NCBI RefSeq assembly: GCF_001584335.1
Contig: NZ_LSBB01000018.1
Location: 491,504-555,503 of the forward strand
Source of the DNA: Bacillus atrophaeus
GTDB lineage: Bacteria > Bacillota > Bacilli > Bacillales > Bacillaceae
Reading direction: 5' to 3'
Length of the DNA stretch: 64,000 nt
Of the stretch, positions 18,142 to 29,176 are shown piece after piece (within the stretch, counting starts at the first letter, position 1; each line of letters begins with the position of its first letter). Under the pieces are notes generated by a model that saw only the letters and a list, made by a program, of their open reading frames with translations, had not been told where the DNA came from and searched no databases. The translations under genes were made by a program, and so were the position numbers.

Positions 18142-19647
18142 ATGGAATTACATACTTACGAAAAAGAGTTTTTTGATCTTTTGAAAAAAATCTCACATTA
18201 TGAAGAAGCAGTGGTATTAATGCACTGGGATCTTAGAACGGGTGCGCCTAAAAACGGTGCAGAAGATCGGGCTGAGAGCATTGGTCAGCTGTCGGCCGAT
18301 ATATTTAACATGAAAACCTCAAAGCGGATGAAGGAGCTTCTGGACGCTCTTTATGAAAAATTCGAGGAATTGCCTGAAGATACGAAAAAAGCAGCAGAAT
18401 GGGCTAAAAAAGATTATGAAGAGAATAGTAAAATTCCTGAAAAAGAATACAAAGAGTATGTCGTACTCTCATCAAAAGCTGAGACTGTATGGGAAGATGC
18501 GAAAGAGCAATCAGATTTTTCCTTGTTTGCTCCGTACCTTAAACAGCTGATTGAATACAATAAACGATTCATTACCTATTGGGGCTATGAAGGCCACCCT
18601 TACAATACCCTGCTTGATTTATTTGAGCCAGGCGTAACCGTTGACGTTCTTGATGAGCTGTTTTCAGAACTGAAAAAAGCGATCATCCCTCTTGTTAAAA
18701 AAGTATCAGCTTCAATCAATAAGCCGGACACAAGCTTTATCCATCAATCTTTCTCTAAGAAAAAGCAAAAAGACCTCAGCTTGTATTTTTTAAAAGAGCT
18801 CGGCTACGATTTTAACGGCGGGCGTTTGGATGAAACGGTTCATCCATTTGCGACAACGATTAATCGCGGTGATGTACGGGTGACAACAAGATTTGATGAG
18901 AACGATTTCCGTACGGCAATCTTTGGGACGATTCATGAGTGCGGCCACGCCATATATGAGCAAAATATTGATGAAGCGCTTAGCGGCACAAATTTATCAG
19001 ACGGTGCCTCCATGGGCATCCACGAATCTCAATCATTATTTTATGAAAATTTTATCGGGCGGAACGAGAACTTCTGGAAAACGTATTATCCGAAAATGCA
19101 GGAAGCTTCCCCAGAGCAGTTCAGACATGTTGCTCTTGAAGAGTTTGTCCTGGCCGTAAATGAATCTAAGCCGTCGCTTATTCGTGTGCAAGCCGATGAA
19201 CTTACCTATCCGCTGCATATTATTATTCGATATGAAATTGAAAAAGCGATTTTCAGCAATGAAGTGTCTGTGGAGGAGCTGCCAGCACTTTGGAATCAAA
19301 AATATGAAGAGTATTTAGGTATCACGCCGCCAAACGACGCTCAGGGGATTTTACAAGATGTTCACTGGGCGTGCGGTGATTTCGGATATTTTCCATCCTA
19401 CGCGCTGGGATACATGTATGCTGCCCAGCTGAAAAACAAAATGCTCGAGGACTTGCCTGAGTTTGATACGTTGGTGGAAAAAGGCGAATTCCAACAAATT
19501 AAAGAATGGCTGACAGAAAAGGTCCATGTTCATGGCAGACGGAAAAAGCCGCTTGAAATTATTAAAGAAGCTACAGGTGAAGAACTAAATGTTCGCTATC
19601 TCATTGAATATTTGAAAAACAAATATTCAAACCTATATTTGTCATAA
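18142..19647 (+). CDS. ypwA: M32 metallocarboxypeptidase YpwA
   Basis: 501 residues, an M32 (Taq-type) carboxypeptidase. The zinc motif HECGH is at about 265-269, and the downstream GIHESQSLFYEN supplies the third ligand region. It releases C-terminal amino acids other than Pro from peptides. ATG 18142 follows a run of G; an upstream in-frame ATG at 18127 overlaps that site. Length equals the B. subtilis protein. Confidence 0.92.
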   Translation: MELHTYEKEFFDLLKKISHYEEAVVLMHWDLRTGAPKNGAEDRAESIGQLSADIFNMKTSKRMKELLDALYEKFEELPEDTKKAAEWAKKDYEENSKIPEKEYKEYVVLSSKAETVWEDAKEQSDFSLFAPYLKQLIEYNKRFITYWGYEGHPYNTLLDLFEPGVTVDVLDELFSELKKAIIPLVKKVSASINKPDTSFIHQSFSKKKQKDLSLYFLKELGYDFNGGRLDETVHPFATTINRGDVRVTTRFDENDFRTAIFGTIHECGHAIYEQNIDEALSGTNLSDGASMGIHESQSLFYENFIGRNENFWKTYYPKMQEASPEQFRHVALEEFVLAVNESKPSLIRVQADELTYPLHIIIRYEIEKAIFSNEVSVEELPALWNQKYEEYLGITPPNDAQGILQDVHWACGDFGYFPSYALGYMYAAQLKNKMLEDLPEFDTLVEKGEFQQIKEWLTEKVHVHGRRKKPLEIIKEATGEELNVRYLIEYLKNKYSNLYLS

Positions 19648-19651
19648 TCTT

Positions 19652-19687
19652 GCGCCTGGCGGCATTGTTCCGTCAGGCGCTGCTTTT
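19652..19687 (+). terminator. Terminator of ypwA
   Basis: Long hairpin with outer stem GCGCCTG / CAGGCGC followed by TGCTTTTAG. Confidence 0.7.
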
Positions 19688-19709
19688 AGCAATTATCTCA
19701 ATTTTCACT

Positions 19710-19754
19710 AAAAACGAATAATGAAGTGGAGAGAACACAAGAAAGTTCGGTAAT
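19710..19754. promoter_or_regulatory. Putative PurR box pair upstream of xpt
   Basis: AAAGTTCGGTAAT at 19742-19754 fits the inverse PurBox consensus AWWGTTCGGWWWT (from memory) at every position. A degenerate forward box, AAAAACGAATAAT, lies at 19710-19722. PurR is known to repress xpt-pbuX when adenine is abundant. The site precedes the -35. Confidence 0.55.
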
Positions 19755-19768
19755 TTTCATTTTCCTCT

Positions 19769-19796
19769 TTGCAAGCGCAAATAAACTTGCTATAAT
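19769..19796 (+). promoter_or_regulatory. Sigma-A promoter of xpt-pbuX
   Basis: TTGCAA at 19769-19774, a 16-base spacer, and perfect TATAAT at 19791-19796. Transcription would start about 10 bases before the riboswitch P1 stem. Confidence 0.75.
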
Positions 19797-19816
19797 TTGT
19801 TACAATATCATATATA

Positions 19817-19885
19817 CACTCATATAATCGCGTGGATATGGCACGCAAGTTTCTACCGGACACCGTAAATGTTCGACTATGAGTG
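19817..19885 (+). promoter_or_regulatory. Guanine (xpt) riboswitch aptamer
   Basis: P1 is formed by CACTCATA and TATGAGTG. Inside are the two hallmark arms with TATGGCACGC and the loop-loop partners. The specificity-determining pyrimidine in the 3' joining segment is C (CGACTATG), which pairs with guanine or hypoxanthine rather than adenine. The sequence is nearly identical to the B. subtilis xpt aptamer. Ligand binding favours the downstream terminator and shuts off xpt-pbuX. Confidence 0.97.
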
Positions 19886-19920
19886 AGCAATGAGACCGTA
19901 TTTTTGGGTTTTGTGTATTC

Positions 19921-21882
<1,962 letters not shown>

Positions 21883-21883
<1 letters not shown>

Positions 21884-21908
21884 CTCCGCTTTGGCGGAGT
21901 TTTTTTGT
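21883..21908 (+). terminator. Terminator of xpt-pbuX
   Basis: Stem ACTCCGC / GCGGAGT with loop TTTG and a seven-T tail. Confidence 0.9.
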
Positions 21909-21955
21909 ATACAAAATGGATAATTGCGGAAAAATATATGCAAAGAGGTGGCGAC

Positions 21956-23053
21956 ATGGCATATATTTTATCGGTTGGAACGAGCATCCCTTCATACAAT
22001 GTAAATCAAAAGAAAGCGATCGAATTTGCAAGGCATATGTTTCAAGATTCATTTAAAGACATTGAGCGTCTGTTAAAAGCGTTCGAAAATGGAGAAATTG
22101 AATCCAGACAATTTGTCAGGCCGATTGAATGGTACAAAGAGAATCACAGCTTTGGAGAAAAAAACCGCCTCTACATCAATGAAACCGTCAAACACTGTAC
22201 GCAGGCAGTGACTGAATGCCTGACAAGTCCTGACTTTATGGAAGAATCAATCCCGTACGAAAAGGTAGAAGCCATTTTTTTCGTATCCAGCACAGGCCTG
22301 TCAACCCCAAGCATTGAGGCGAAGGTGATGAATGAACTGCCGTTTTCTCCTTATACGAAACGCATTCCGATATGGGGACTTGGATGTGCGGGAGGCGCTT
22401 GCGGTCTTTCCCGCGCTTTTGAATACTGCAAGGCATATCCTGACGCTTATGTCCTGGTCATCGCTGCAGAGCTGTGCAGCTTAACATTCCAGCCCGGCGA
22501 TAAGACGAAAAGCAATCTTATCGGCACTTCCTTATTCGCTGACGGTATTGCAGCAGCTTTACTTTGTGGTGAACAGGCGGTTCGGCATTCAGCGAAGCTT
22601 GATCTTTTGCCGCGTATTTTTGATTCCCAATCTGTCACGATGAAACAGTCGGAAGATGTGATGGGCTGGGATTTCACCGATCAAGGGTTTCAGGTTATTT
22701 TTTCAAGAGATATTCCGACATTGATAGAAGGATGGTTAAAAGGCAACGTTGAAGCCTTTTTGGCCAAGCATCAGCTTACATTCTATGATATAAAAGCTTT
22801 TCTTGCTCATCCAGGCGGCAAGAAGGTCATCGAGGCGTATATCAAGAGTCTGAGCATACCTGCAGAACAGCTTGCATCCTCCCAAAAGATACTAAGAAAG
22901 CATGGGAATATGTCTTCAGCAACGATTATGTATGTGATCAAAGACCATCTGCTGTTCGGGAAACAAAACGAAGCAGAAAACGGAATGATTGGGGCGCTGG
23001 GTCCGGGATTTTCTTCAGAGCTCTTGTTGTTCACGTGGGAAAAGGAGGCCTAA
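21956..23053 (+). CDS. bpsA: Type III polyketide synthase BpsA (BcsA)
   Basis: 365 residues, chalcone-synthase fold. The catalytic Cys lies in GLGCAGGACGLSRAF, with the His and Asn of the triad in AFLAHPGGKKV and RKHGNMSSAT. In B. subtilis BpsA condenses long-chain acyl-CoA with malonyl-CoA to make alkylpyrones. The start at 21956 (AAAGAGGTGGCGAC ahead) gives MAYILSVGTSIPSYN; the upstream frame contains the pbuX terminator. It is followed two bases later by ypbQ. Confidence 0.92.
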   Translation: MAYILSVGTSIPSYNVNQKKAIEFARHMFQDSFKDIERLLKAFENGEIESRQFVRPIEWYKENHSFGEKNRLYINETVKHCTQAVTECLTSPDFMEESIPYEKVEAIFFVSSTGLSTPSIEAKVMNELPFSPYTKRIPIWGLGCAGGACGLSRAFEYCKAYPDAYVLVIAAELCSLTFQPGDKTKSNLIGTSLFADGIAAALLCGEQAVRHSAKLDLLPRIFDSQSVTMKQSEDVMGWDFTDQGFQVIFSRDIPTLIEGWLKGNVEAFLAKHQLTFYDIKAFLAHPGGKKVIEAYIKSLSIPAEQLASSQKILRKHGNMSSATIMYVIKDHLLFGKQNEAENGMIGALGPGFSSELLLFTWEKEA

Positions 23054-23055
23054 AT

Positions 23056-23562
23056 ATGTTTTGGCTATTTATTCTCATTCTTGCTGTCCAACGAATAGCG
23101 GAAATCATAGTGGCAAAGCAAAATGAACAAAAAGTAAAAAAACAAGGAGCGATTGAATACGGTGAGGGGCATTACCCTTATATCGTCTTGATGCATGTGC
23201 TGTTTTTTGTGTCGTTAATCTGTGAAGTGCTTTTGTTGCATAAAGAGCCGTCAAGCTGGTGGATTGGCATTCTGACAGCCATTATTCTCGTACAGGGAGT
23301 CAGATACTGGGTGCTATTATCATTAGGTGCGCATTGGAACACCAAAATTCTCGTTGTGCCCGATGCCGAGCTTATCAAAAAAGGACCGTATAAATGGCTC
23401 AAGCACCCAAACTATGCCGTCGTGATGGTGGAAATCATCCTTTTGCCGCTTTTATATGGAGCTTACTGGACGCTCATATTGTTTACCATCTTAAATGCCT
23501 TCATGCTGTCGGTCCGTATACGGGTTGAGGATAAAGCATTAAGAGAACACGCTTCAAAATAG
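23056..23562 (+). CDS. ypbQ: Alkylpyrone O-methyltransferase YpbQ (BpsB)
   Basis: A 168-residue membrane protein of the isoprenylcysteine carboxyl methyltransferase-like family, with four to five hydrophobic segments and the SAM-side motif KGPYKWLKHPNY near 115. It methylates alkylpyrones made by BpsA. The ATG follows AAAGGAGG, which lies inside the end of bpsA. Confidence 0.88.
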   Translation: MFWLFILILAVQRIAEIIVAKQNEQKVKKQGAIEYGEGHYPYIVLMHVLFFVSLICEVLLLHKEPSSWWIGILTAIILVQGVRYWVLLSLGAHWNTKILVVPDAELIKKGPYKWLKHPNYAVVMVEIILLPLLYGAYWTLILFTILNAFMLSVRIRVEDKALREHASK

Positions 23563-23584
23563 AGATTGAATATCATTCTCAATC
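23563..23584. promoter_or_regulatory. Fur box upstream of fbpC
   Basis: A dyad GATTGAATATCATTCTCAAT, whose core TTGAATATCATTCTCAA is close to the Bacillus Fur consensus TGATAATNATTATCA. It lies about 55 bases before fbpC and overlaps the probable promoter. Confidence 0.7.
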
Positions 23585-23631
23585 ATGATAAAATGAAGTT
23601 GAAAAAGATTCTCAATAGGATGGTGAGGCAA

Positions 23632-23721
23632 ATGACCATGTTGTTTTTGCTCGCGTCGGTTTGTACATACAGCGCATTAATCGGCTTTGTTTTAAAAGGA
23701 ATTTCTAATAAATCTGTTTAA
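23632..23721 (+). CDS. fbpC: Fur-regulated small protein FbpC
   Basis: 29 residues, MTMLFLLASVCTYSALIGF then LKGISNKSV: one membrane-like segment and a basic tail. Length, the upstream Fur box and position between ypbQ and dynA fit B. subtilis fbpC, one of the small proteins assisting the iron-sparing RNA FsrA. GTGAGG precedes it. ATG 23638 would give 27 residues and has better spacing. Terminator at 23738. Confidence 0.75.
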   Translation: MTMLFLLASVCTYSALIGFVLKGISNKSV

Positions 23722-23737
23722 TTATAAAATCTGACAT

Positions 23738-23765
23738 AAAGCTGCCGATACGGCGGCTTTTTTTC
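23738..23765 (+). terminator. Terminator of fbpC
   Basis: Stem AAAGCTGCCG / CGGCGGCTTT and a long T-run. Confidence 0.85.
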
Positions 23766-23882
23766 TTAATTTCTTATCATATGAAGAAATTTTTTCTGTT
23801 CTTGTGTAAAATGGTGAGAGAAGTTTTTTCAGATCTTTCTAAAAAGATCCGCAATTGATCCGACACAAAGGGGCACAGACAC

Positions 23883-26800
23883 ATGACAGAACGAAATGCA
23901 CAAGTCCTTCTAGACAAAACAGGGGCGCTCTACGAACAATTGATTAAGAGTCATGATAAACAAAGAGCGGATAAACTGGCAGCGATTATGAAAAAAGCAG
24001 TCGATGAAGATGTTTATATCGCGTTTACCGGGCATTACTCGGCGGGGAAGTCTTCTCTTATAAACAGCCTTTTATTAGAGAACATATTGCCGACAAGCCC
24101 GATTCCGACAAGCGCGAATGTCGTAGTGATCAGAAAAGGAGGCCAGCGGGTGGTTTTACATACTACAGAAGGAGCCTGCGCTGAGCTGGAAGGAGCCTAC
24201 GACAAAGAAGCGGTGCAGCAATTCTGCAAAGACGGCGAACAAATAGAAACGGTTGAGATCTTTGATGATTACAAAGGGGTAGATCCGCACGTTGCCTACA
24301 TAGACACGCCGGGAATAGATTCAACCGATGAAGCGCATTTTTTATCAGCCGCCTCAATCCTTCACCAAGCTGATGCGCTTTTTTACGTCGTTCACTATAA
24401 CCATGTCCATTCAGAGGAAAATGTTTTTTTCCTCAGATCGATAAAAGATTCCATCCCGAATATTTATTTTATCGTGAACCAAATTGACCGCCATGATGAA
24501 GCGGAAACACCTTTTAAGGACTATCAAGCACAGGTGGAAGACATGCTCGCCAATGAAGGCATCTCCAAAGACGCGCTTTTTTTCACCTCAGTCACAGAAC
24601 CTGAGCATCCATTAAACGAAATCGGCAGTTTGCGGAGGACATTAAAGGAGCTTGAACAGCAGTCGAAAGAACAGATGCTCTTATTAACAGAGCAAAAAAT
24701 CACAAATCTTCTGCGGGATCATACAGAAATGCTCACACAGCAGGATGTAAAGGACGGCCCGGACTTCACGGAACAGCTGAAGACACAAACAGAGCTGGTG
24801 AATTCACTAAAGTCTGAACTGGAGGAAACCGCCCAAAAACCGATTCAGGCTGAACATGTGATAAAGGAAGAGGTTAACCGAATTCTCAACAACGCGAACT
24901 TAACACCATTTGAAATGAGGGAACTTGCAGCAGCATGTTTAGAATCGAAAGAACCCGGGTTTAAAACCGGATTTCTATTTTCTAAAGCAAAAACAGCGCA
25001 AGAGAAGGAGAGGAGAAGGGCTGACTTTTTCGCCGACGTGAAAAAGAGAACAGAGGCTGAGGCGGATTGGCACATTATTGATACCCTCAACAAGCAGGCA
25101 AAAGCCTTTCGAATAGAATCAAATGATTGTTTAAAACGTATTCAAGCTTACCGCACTCCGTTGCATATTGACATGATAGAGCGGGCCGTCAAACCGGGGG
25201 CCAAGCTTTCTCCGGAATATGTTCTTACATATACGAAAGACCTGGCGGATTTGATTCGCAGAGAAGCCAAAGCAAAAGCGGCGGAAATTGCCGAGAAGAT
25301 CGCCTCCTTTATCAGAGACGGCAGTGCCGGACAACAAAAAGAAATCCAAGCGCATCTGCAGAGAGAAACAGAAAAACTTGAGCTTCTTCAAAAAAAAGCT
25401 GATACCAAACAAAAAAACCGCGCGCAAGCTGATTATATTTGGGCTTTATGGAACGAAGAACTGACGAATGACATTCCGCAAAAGCCGGACTGGTTTAAAG
25501 GGATGAAAAAGACAGTCTCTGCGCCTCTAAGGAAACAGAAGGAAAGACCGGACGCCGCACGCCGGGCTCAGCCTGTAAAAAGCGGAGACAGAGATTTCCA
25601 GATGCAGGATCAAATACAGCGCTTTTATCAGCTGTCTGATTTGCTGGGCGGATTCAGTATGCTGTCCAAACAAACAGAAGCCTTCCGGGGCAGAATCAAA
25701 AGGCTTGAAGAGAGACAATTTACTCTTGCTCTTTTTGGCGGCTTCAGCTCGGGAAAATCTTCGTTTGCCAATGCGCTTGTAGGTGAACGAGTGCTTCCAT
25801 CATCGCCGACGCCGACAACCGCAACGATTAATAAAGTCACAAAACCGATAAACGGCAAAAAACATAAGACGGCGGATGTGGTGTTTAAAACAGAGGATGA
25901 TATCATTGCCGAACTTGTTCAACTGACCGGAATCAATATTTCAGAGCAGAAGGGAAAATCACTTTCTGAGAAATTACAAACGATGATGAAAAAAGGGCGC
26001 TTGCAGGAGGATCAAATCCGGACAATCGGAAACTTTCTGAATGCTTACCGAAACTATGAACAGCATATTCGGGAGCAAATTGTATTGACCATTCCGCTGG
26101 ATGAATTGAAGCCTTATGTGGCGGAAGAAACAACAGCCTGCATCGTAAAAGCTGTGACGGTCTACTACACCTCTCCGCTTACTGAGAAGGGCATCACGAT
26201 TGTAGACACACCGGGGGCAAGCAGCTTAAATAAACGGCATACCGAGCTTGCGTTTCAATATATAAAAGATGCAGATGCTTTCTTTTATATGACGTATTAT
26301 CAGCATTCTTTCTCAAAAGGAGACAAATCGTTTTTACGCAAACTTGGGCTGGTGAAAGAATCACTCAGCATGGATAAGATGTTCTTCGTGATCAATGCGG
26401 CAGATTTAGCGGAAAATGAACGCGAGCTTGAAACTGTGACAGATTACGTTGGTTCAGAACTTGCAAAAGAGGGAATTCAGCAGCCCCAGCTTTATTCTGT
26501 GTCCAGCAAAGACGAATTGCAGGGCAAACGGGAAACTTTTTATAACCGTTTTCCGGATGTAAGGGCCAGTCTTGACCGCTTTATTGAGGTAGATCTGATG
26601 AAGGAATCTGCCGGCCAGCTAGCAGCAGAAGCCGATAAACTATGTGAAACAGTTTATCAGCTCCATGAATCCCTTCACCGGTCGAATGAGGAAAAGGAAG
26701 CCGAAAAAGAGCGTCTGAATGAGTCGTTTGAATCGGCTGCTGCTGATATAAAACAACGCCGGCATTCAGATGTAATTATTGACAAAGTGAAAAAAGATAC

Positions 26801-27467
26801 ACAAGAACAGCTTTATCATATTAAGCAGCGTTTATCATTTTACGCAAATGATTTGTTTAAAACGGCGTTTTATCCGGGGCTTCAGCAAGGTGATTGGAAG
26901 GCGAACTTGAAAAAAGCGCTGCAAGATGCATTAAAGGAATATCAATTTGAGTTTATTCAGGAAATTAAAACGCTGGATATTCGGATGACCGGTTTCATCG
27001 AACAGCATATGACGGAAGAATGGATGGAAACCTGCCAGAGAAAACTGAGTGAAGACGGTTATTTTTCCATATACATGAACGGAAATCACTCAAGAAGTTT
27101 ACAGCTGAAAGAAGTGGAACCGGAGCTTAACGAAAGTGAATTTGCTCAAGAGCAAAAAGAAGTCAAATCGCCGAAACAATTTTTTGAGCAAAATGGAAAA
27201 GCGGCCTTTGTGGAAGCTTTGCGGCTGAAGCTTTTGAAAGTAACGGAAAATTGGATTAAAAAAGAAGAGGAAAGCCTTATAGCGCGATATGCCGGGCATG
27301 TCGAAAGTCTGCAAAATGAAAGCGCGGAAAAAGCTCTTTCTCAAATTCAGGACCAGAAAGAGACGTACCTTCAAGGGCTTAAAGAAGGCGAGGCCGCCAG
27401 TGAAGTGGAAAGCGCGTATCAAGCATGTATTACCTGGCAGAAGTCAGACGAAGAGATGAAAATATAA
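23883..27467 (+). CDS. dynA: Double-headed bacterial dynamin DynA (YpbR)
   Basis: 1194 residues, a natural head-to-tail fusion of two dynamin-like proteins. The first GTPase has G1 GHYSAGKSS (about 50-58) and G3 YIDTPGIDS. The second has G1 GGFSSGKSS (about 618-626) and G3 IVDTPGASS (about 773). Long helical stalks follow each GTPase. The B. subtilis protein tethers and fuses membranes and has been linked to survival after membrane damage and phage infection. It is monocistronic, with AAAGGGGC ahead of the ATG. Confidence 0.95.
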   Translation: MTERNAQVLLDKTGALYEQLIKSHDKQRADKLAAIMKKAVDEDVYIAFTGHYSAGKSSLINSLLLENILPTSPIPTSANVVVIRKGGQRVVLHTTEGACAELEGAYDKEAVQQFCKDGEQIETVEIFDDYKGVDPHVAYIDTPGIDSTDEAHFLSAASILHQADALFYVVHYNHVHSEENVFFLRSIKDSIPNIYFIVNQIDRHDEAETPFKDYQAQVEDMLANEGISKDALFFTSVTEPEHPLNEIGSLRRTLKELEQQSKEQMLLLTEQKITNLLRDHTEMLTQQDVKDGPDFTEQLKTQTELVNSLKSELEETAQKPIQAEHVIKEEVNRILNNANLTPFEMRELAAACLESKEPGFKTGFLFSKAKTAQEKERRRADFFADVKKRTEAEADWHIIDTLNKQAKAFRIESNDCLKRIQAYRTPLHIDMIERAVKPGAKLSPEYVLTYTKDLADLIRREAKAKAAEIAEKIASFIRDGSAGQQKEIQAHLQRETEKLELLQKKADTKQKNRAQADYIWALWNEELTNDIPQKPDWFKGMKKTVSAPLRKQKERPDAARRAQPVKSGDRDFQMQDQIQRFYQLSDLLGGFSMLSKQTEAFRGRIKRLEERQFTLALFGGFSSGKSSFANALVGERVLPSSPTPTTATINKVTKPINGKKHKTADVVFKTEDDIIAELVQLTGINISEQKGKSLSEKLQTMMKKGRLQEDQIRTIGNFLNAYRNYEQHIREQIVLTIPLDELKPYVAEETTACIVKAVTVYYTSPLTEKGITIVDTPGASSLNKRHTELAFQYIKDADAFFYMTYYQHSFSKGDKSFLRKLGLVKESLSMDKMFFVINAADLAENERELETVTDYVGSELAKEGIQQPQLYSVSSKDELQGKRETFYNRFPDVRASLDRFIEVDLMKESAGQLAAEADKLCETVYQLHESLHRSNEEKEAEKERLNESFESAAADIKQRRHSDVIIDKVKKDTQEQLYHIKQRLSFYANDLFKTAFYPGLQQGDWKANLKKALQDALKEYQFEFIQEIKTLDIRMTGFIEQHMTEEWMETCQRKLSEDGYFSIYMNGNHSRSLQLKEVEPELNESEFAQEQKEVKSPKQFFEQNGKAAFVEALRLKLLKVTENWIKKEEESLIARYAGHVESLQNESAEKALSQIQDQKETYLQGLKEGEAASEVESAYQACITWQKSDEEMKI

Positions 27468-27531
27468 AATATAAGTTGGTTCGTATGTGAAGTCATGATA
27501 GACTAAATAAAAAAAGCGAGATGAACTATTG

Positions 27532-27789
27532 ATGTCAAACGTCCACGAAGCAATCACAGCACACTCAAACAAACAGCATCAGCATATTAAACATTTTTTA
27601 CAGCTTGAACAAAAGCGGGAACAGGCGATCGAAGAAACAGTCGCCAAATGTCAAAACGGTGAGCCTTTTACTACGGATACGATTAATGAAATCACCGCTG
27701 AAATGAATCAGCTTGCCAAACAGGGCATCGTGCCCACTAGGCGGCTTGTCACTAAAGAAATGGTTGAAGAATATGCGAACAGAAAATAA
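27532..27789 (+). CDS. ypbS: YpbS, small DUF2533-type protein
   Basis: 85 residues, helical and charged, with His-rich start (VHEAITAHSNKQHQHIKHF) and a KEMVEEYANRK end. By position it is ypbS; function unknown. Start ambiguous between TTG 27529 and ATG 27532; the ribosome site (AAAGCGAG) is modest. Confidence 0.7.
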   Translation: MSNVHEAITAHSNKQHQHIKHFLQLEQKREQAIEETVAKCQNGEPFTTDTINEITAEMNQLAKQGIVPTRRLVTKEMVEEYANRK

Positions 27790-27864
27790 GATGGATGATC
27801 CTCCCTCGGGTGTACGGCGTTCTATAAGCGCATACTAAACGTATACCGGTATAAGGGGGAATTT

Positions 27865-28011
27865 ATGATGGGCAGAACAAAACTGGGAAACAGAAACGCT
27901 CAGCAAAATAATAATGTGAAAAAGAAAAATGGCTTTCAGACACAATTTGATTCCTATGCCGGGCGTGAAGCTGAAAAGCTGATTGCCAGCAACAAAAAGC
28001 ATAACGACTAA
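27865..28011 (+). CDS. 48-residue basic, Asn/Lys-rich protein, unknown
   Basis: 48 residues starting MMGRTKLGNRNAQQNNN, with a KKK basic cluster and a FDSYAGREAEKLIASNKKHND end. AAGGGGG precedes tandem ATGs at 27865 and 27868. Composition resembles small acid-soluble spore proteins, but I cannot match a specific family. It is followed by a perfect terminator, so it looks like a genuine single-gene unit. Confidence 0.6.
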   Translation: MMGRTKLGNRNAQQNNNVKKKNGFQTQFDSYAGREAEKLIASNKKHND

Positions 28012-28019
28012 ACATATGC

Positions 28020-28059
28020 AGCAGCATCTCTTTTAAAGAGATGCTGTTTTCTTTTTTTT
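28020..28059 (+). terminator. Terminator after the 48-residue gene
   Basis: Stem CAGCATCTCTTT / AAAGAGATGCTG followed by TTTTC and ten T. Confidence 0.9.
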
Positions 28060-28109
28060 TAATACTTATGGTAAAATAGGAAGACTGAGTGTAAAAGGAG
28101 TTAATTTGA

Positions 28110-29000
28110 ATGAAGAAAAAATTATTGCTTGTCGATGGTATGGCTCTTTTGTTCCGTTCGTTTTTCGCAACAGCCGTGCATCGCAATTTTATGATAAATG
28201 ACAGCGGGGTGCCGACAAACGGCGTCAATGGGTTTTTAAAACACCTAATTACGGCGATGGAAAGATTTCAGCCGACCCATGTCGTATGCTGCTGGGATAT
28301 GGGGAGCAAAACGTATCGAAACGACTTGTTTCAAGACTATAAAGCCAACCGCAGCCAGCCGCCGATTGAGCTTGTGCCTCAATTTGATCTGGCAAAGGAA
28401 GCCGCCGCAGAACTCGGCATTTTGAATATAGGCCTTAAAGGATATGAAGCAGACGATTGCATCGGGACACTGGCAGCCTTATTTACTGAAGAAGCGGAAA
28501 TCACGATTGTGACAGGAGATAAAGACTTACTCCAGCTTTTATCTGACGGAATTAACGTGGCTTTGCTGCAAAAAGGCATCGGTAATTATAAAATATATAC
28601 AAAAGATTTATTTTATGAAGAAACCGGGGTCCTTCCTACAGCTTTAATTGATGTAAAAGCGCTGATGGGTGATTCAAGCGATAATTACCCTGGTGTGAAA
28701 GGGATCGGTGAAAAAACAGCCTACAAGCTTATAGGCGAATACGAAACGATTGAGCGTTTACTGGAAAATATCGCTCTTTTGCCAAAAGGCCAGCAGGGGA
28801 AAATACAGGCAGGATTAAAGGAGCTCGGCATTTCAAGACAGCTTGCCGAAATTAATTGTGCCGTTCCGTTAACTTGCGCTCTGACAGATGCGGTTTTTAC
28901 TCTTCAATTGGAACAAGCCGGCATGATGCTTCGCCGGCATCAAATTAAAGGCATTGAGCGTATGCTTGAAAAGCTGAACGCTAGAGAGATCAGTTCATGA
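28110..29000 (+). CDS. ypcP: 5'-3' exonuclease YpcP
   Basis: A 296-residue flap-endonuclease/5'-3' exonuclease domain protein, equivalent to the N-terminal part of DNA polymerase I. It shows LLVDGMALLFRSFFA at the start, the metal-binding EADDCIGTLA and TGDKDLLQL, and the helix-hairpin-helix DNYPGVKGIGEKTAY. It probably removes Okazaki primers or flaps. AAAGGAG precedes the ATG. Confidence 0.92.
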   Translation: MKKKLLLVDGMALLFRSFFATAVHRNFMINDSGVPTNGVNGFLKHLITAMERFQPTHVVCCWDMGSKTYRNDLFQDYKANRSQPPIELVPQFDLAKEAAAELGILNIGLKGYEADDCIGTLAALFTEEAEITIVTGDKDLLQLLSDGINVALLQKGIGNYKIYTKDLFYEETGVLPTALIDVKALMGDSSDNYPGVKGIGEKTAYKLIGEYETIERLLENIALLPKGQQGKIQAGLKELGISRQLAEINCAVPLTCALTDAVFTLQLEQAGMMLRRHQIKGIERMLEKLNAREISS

Positions 29001-29012
29001 TCTTCTCTAGCG
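28979..29012. terminator. Convergent terminator, ypcP / sspL
   Basis: A long hairpin CGCTAGAGAGATCA / TGATCTTCTCTAGCG (one bulged T). It contains the last codons of both convergent genes. Confidence 0.85.
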
Positions 29013-29135
29013 TTTTGTATTGCTTTTTTTTGCTTTTTCCTCAAGCTCGGATTTAGGGTCGTTATGAGTATTTCCTTCTAAACCGCCTTGCGGGGAAACG
29101 CCGCCGGTAAGCCGGCCCTTGTCTTTTTTATTCAT
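29007..29135 (-). CDS. sspL: Small acid-soluble spore protein L
   Basis: 42 residues, starting MNKKDKGRLTGGVSPQG and ending KKSNTKR, which I recognise as SspL; length equals the B. subtilis protein. It is a minor forespore-specific spore protein. GAGGTGAAC precedes the ATG on the minus strand. Confidence 0.9.
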   Translation of the reverse strand: MNKKDKGRLTGGVSPQGGLEGNTHNDPKSELEEKAKKSNTKR

Positions 29136-29176
29136 TATTGTTCACCTCGTCTTTAGGATAAACAATTTGTAAGGAT

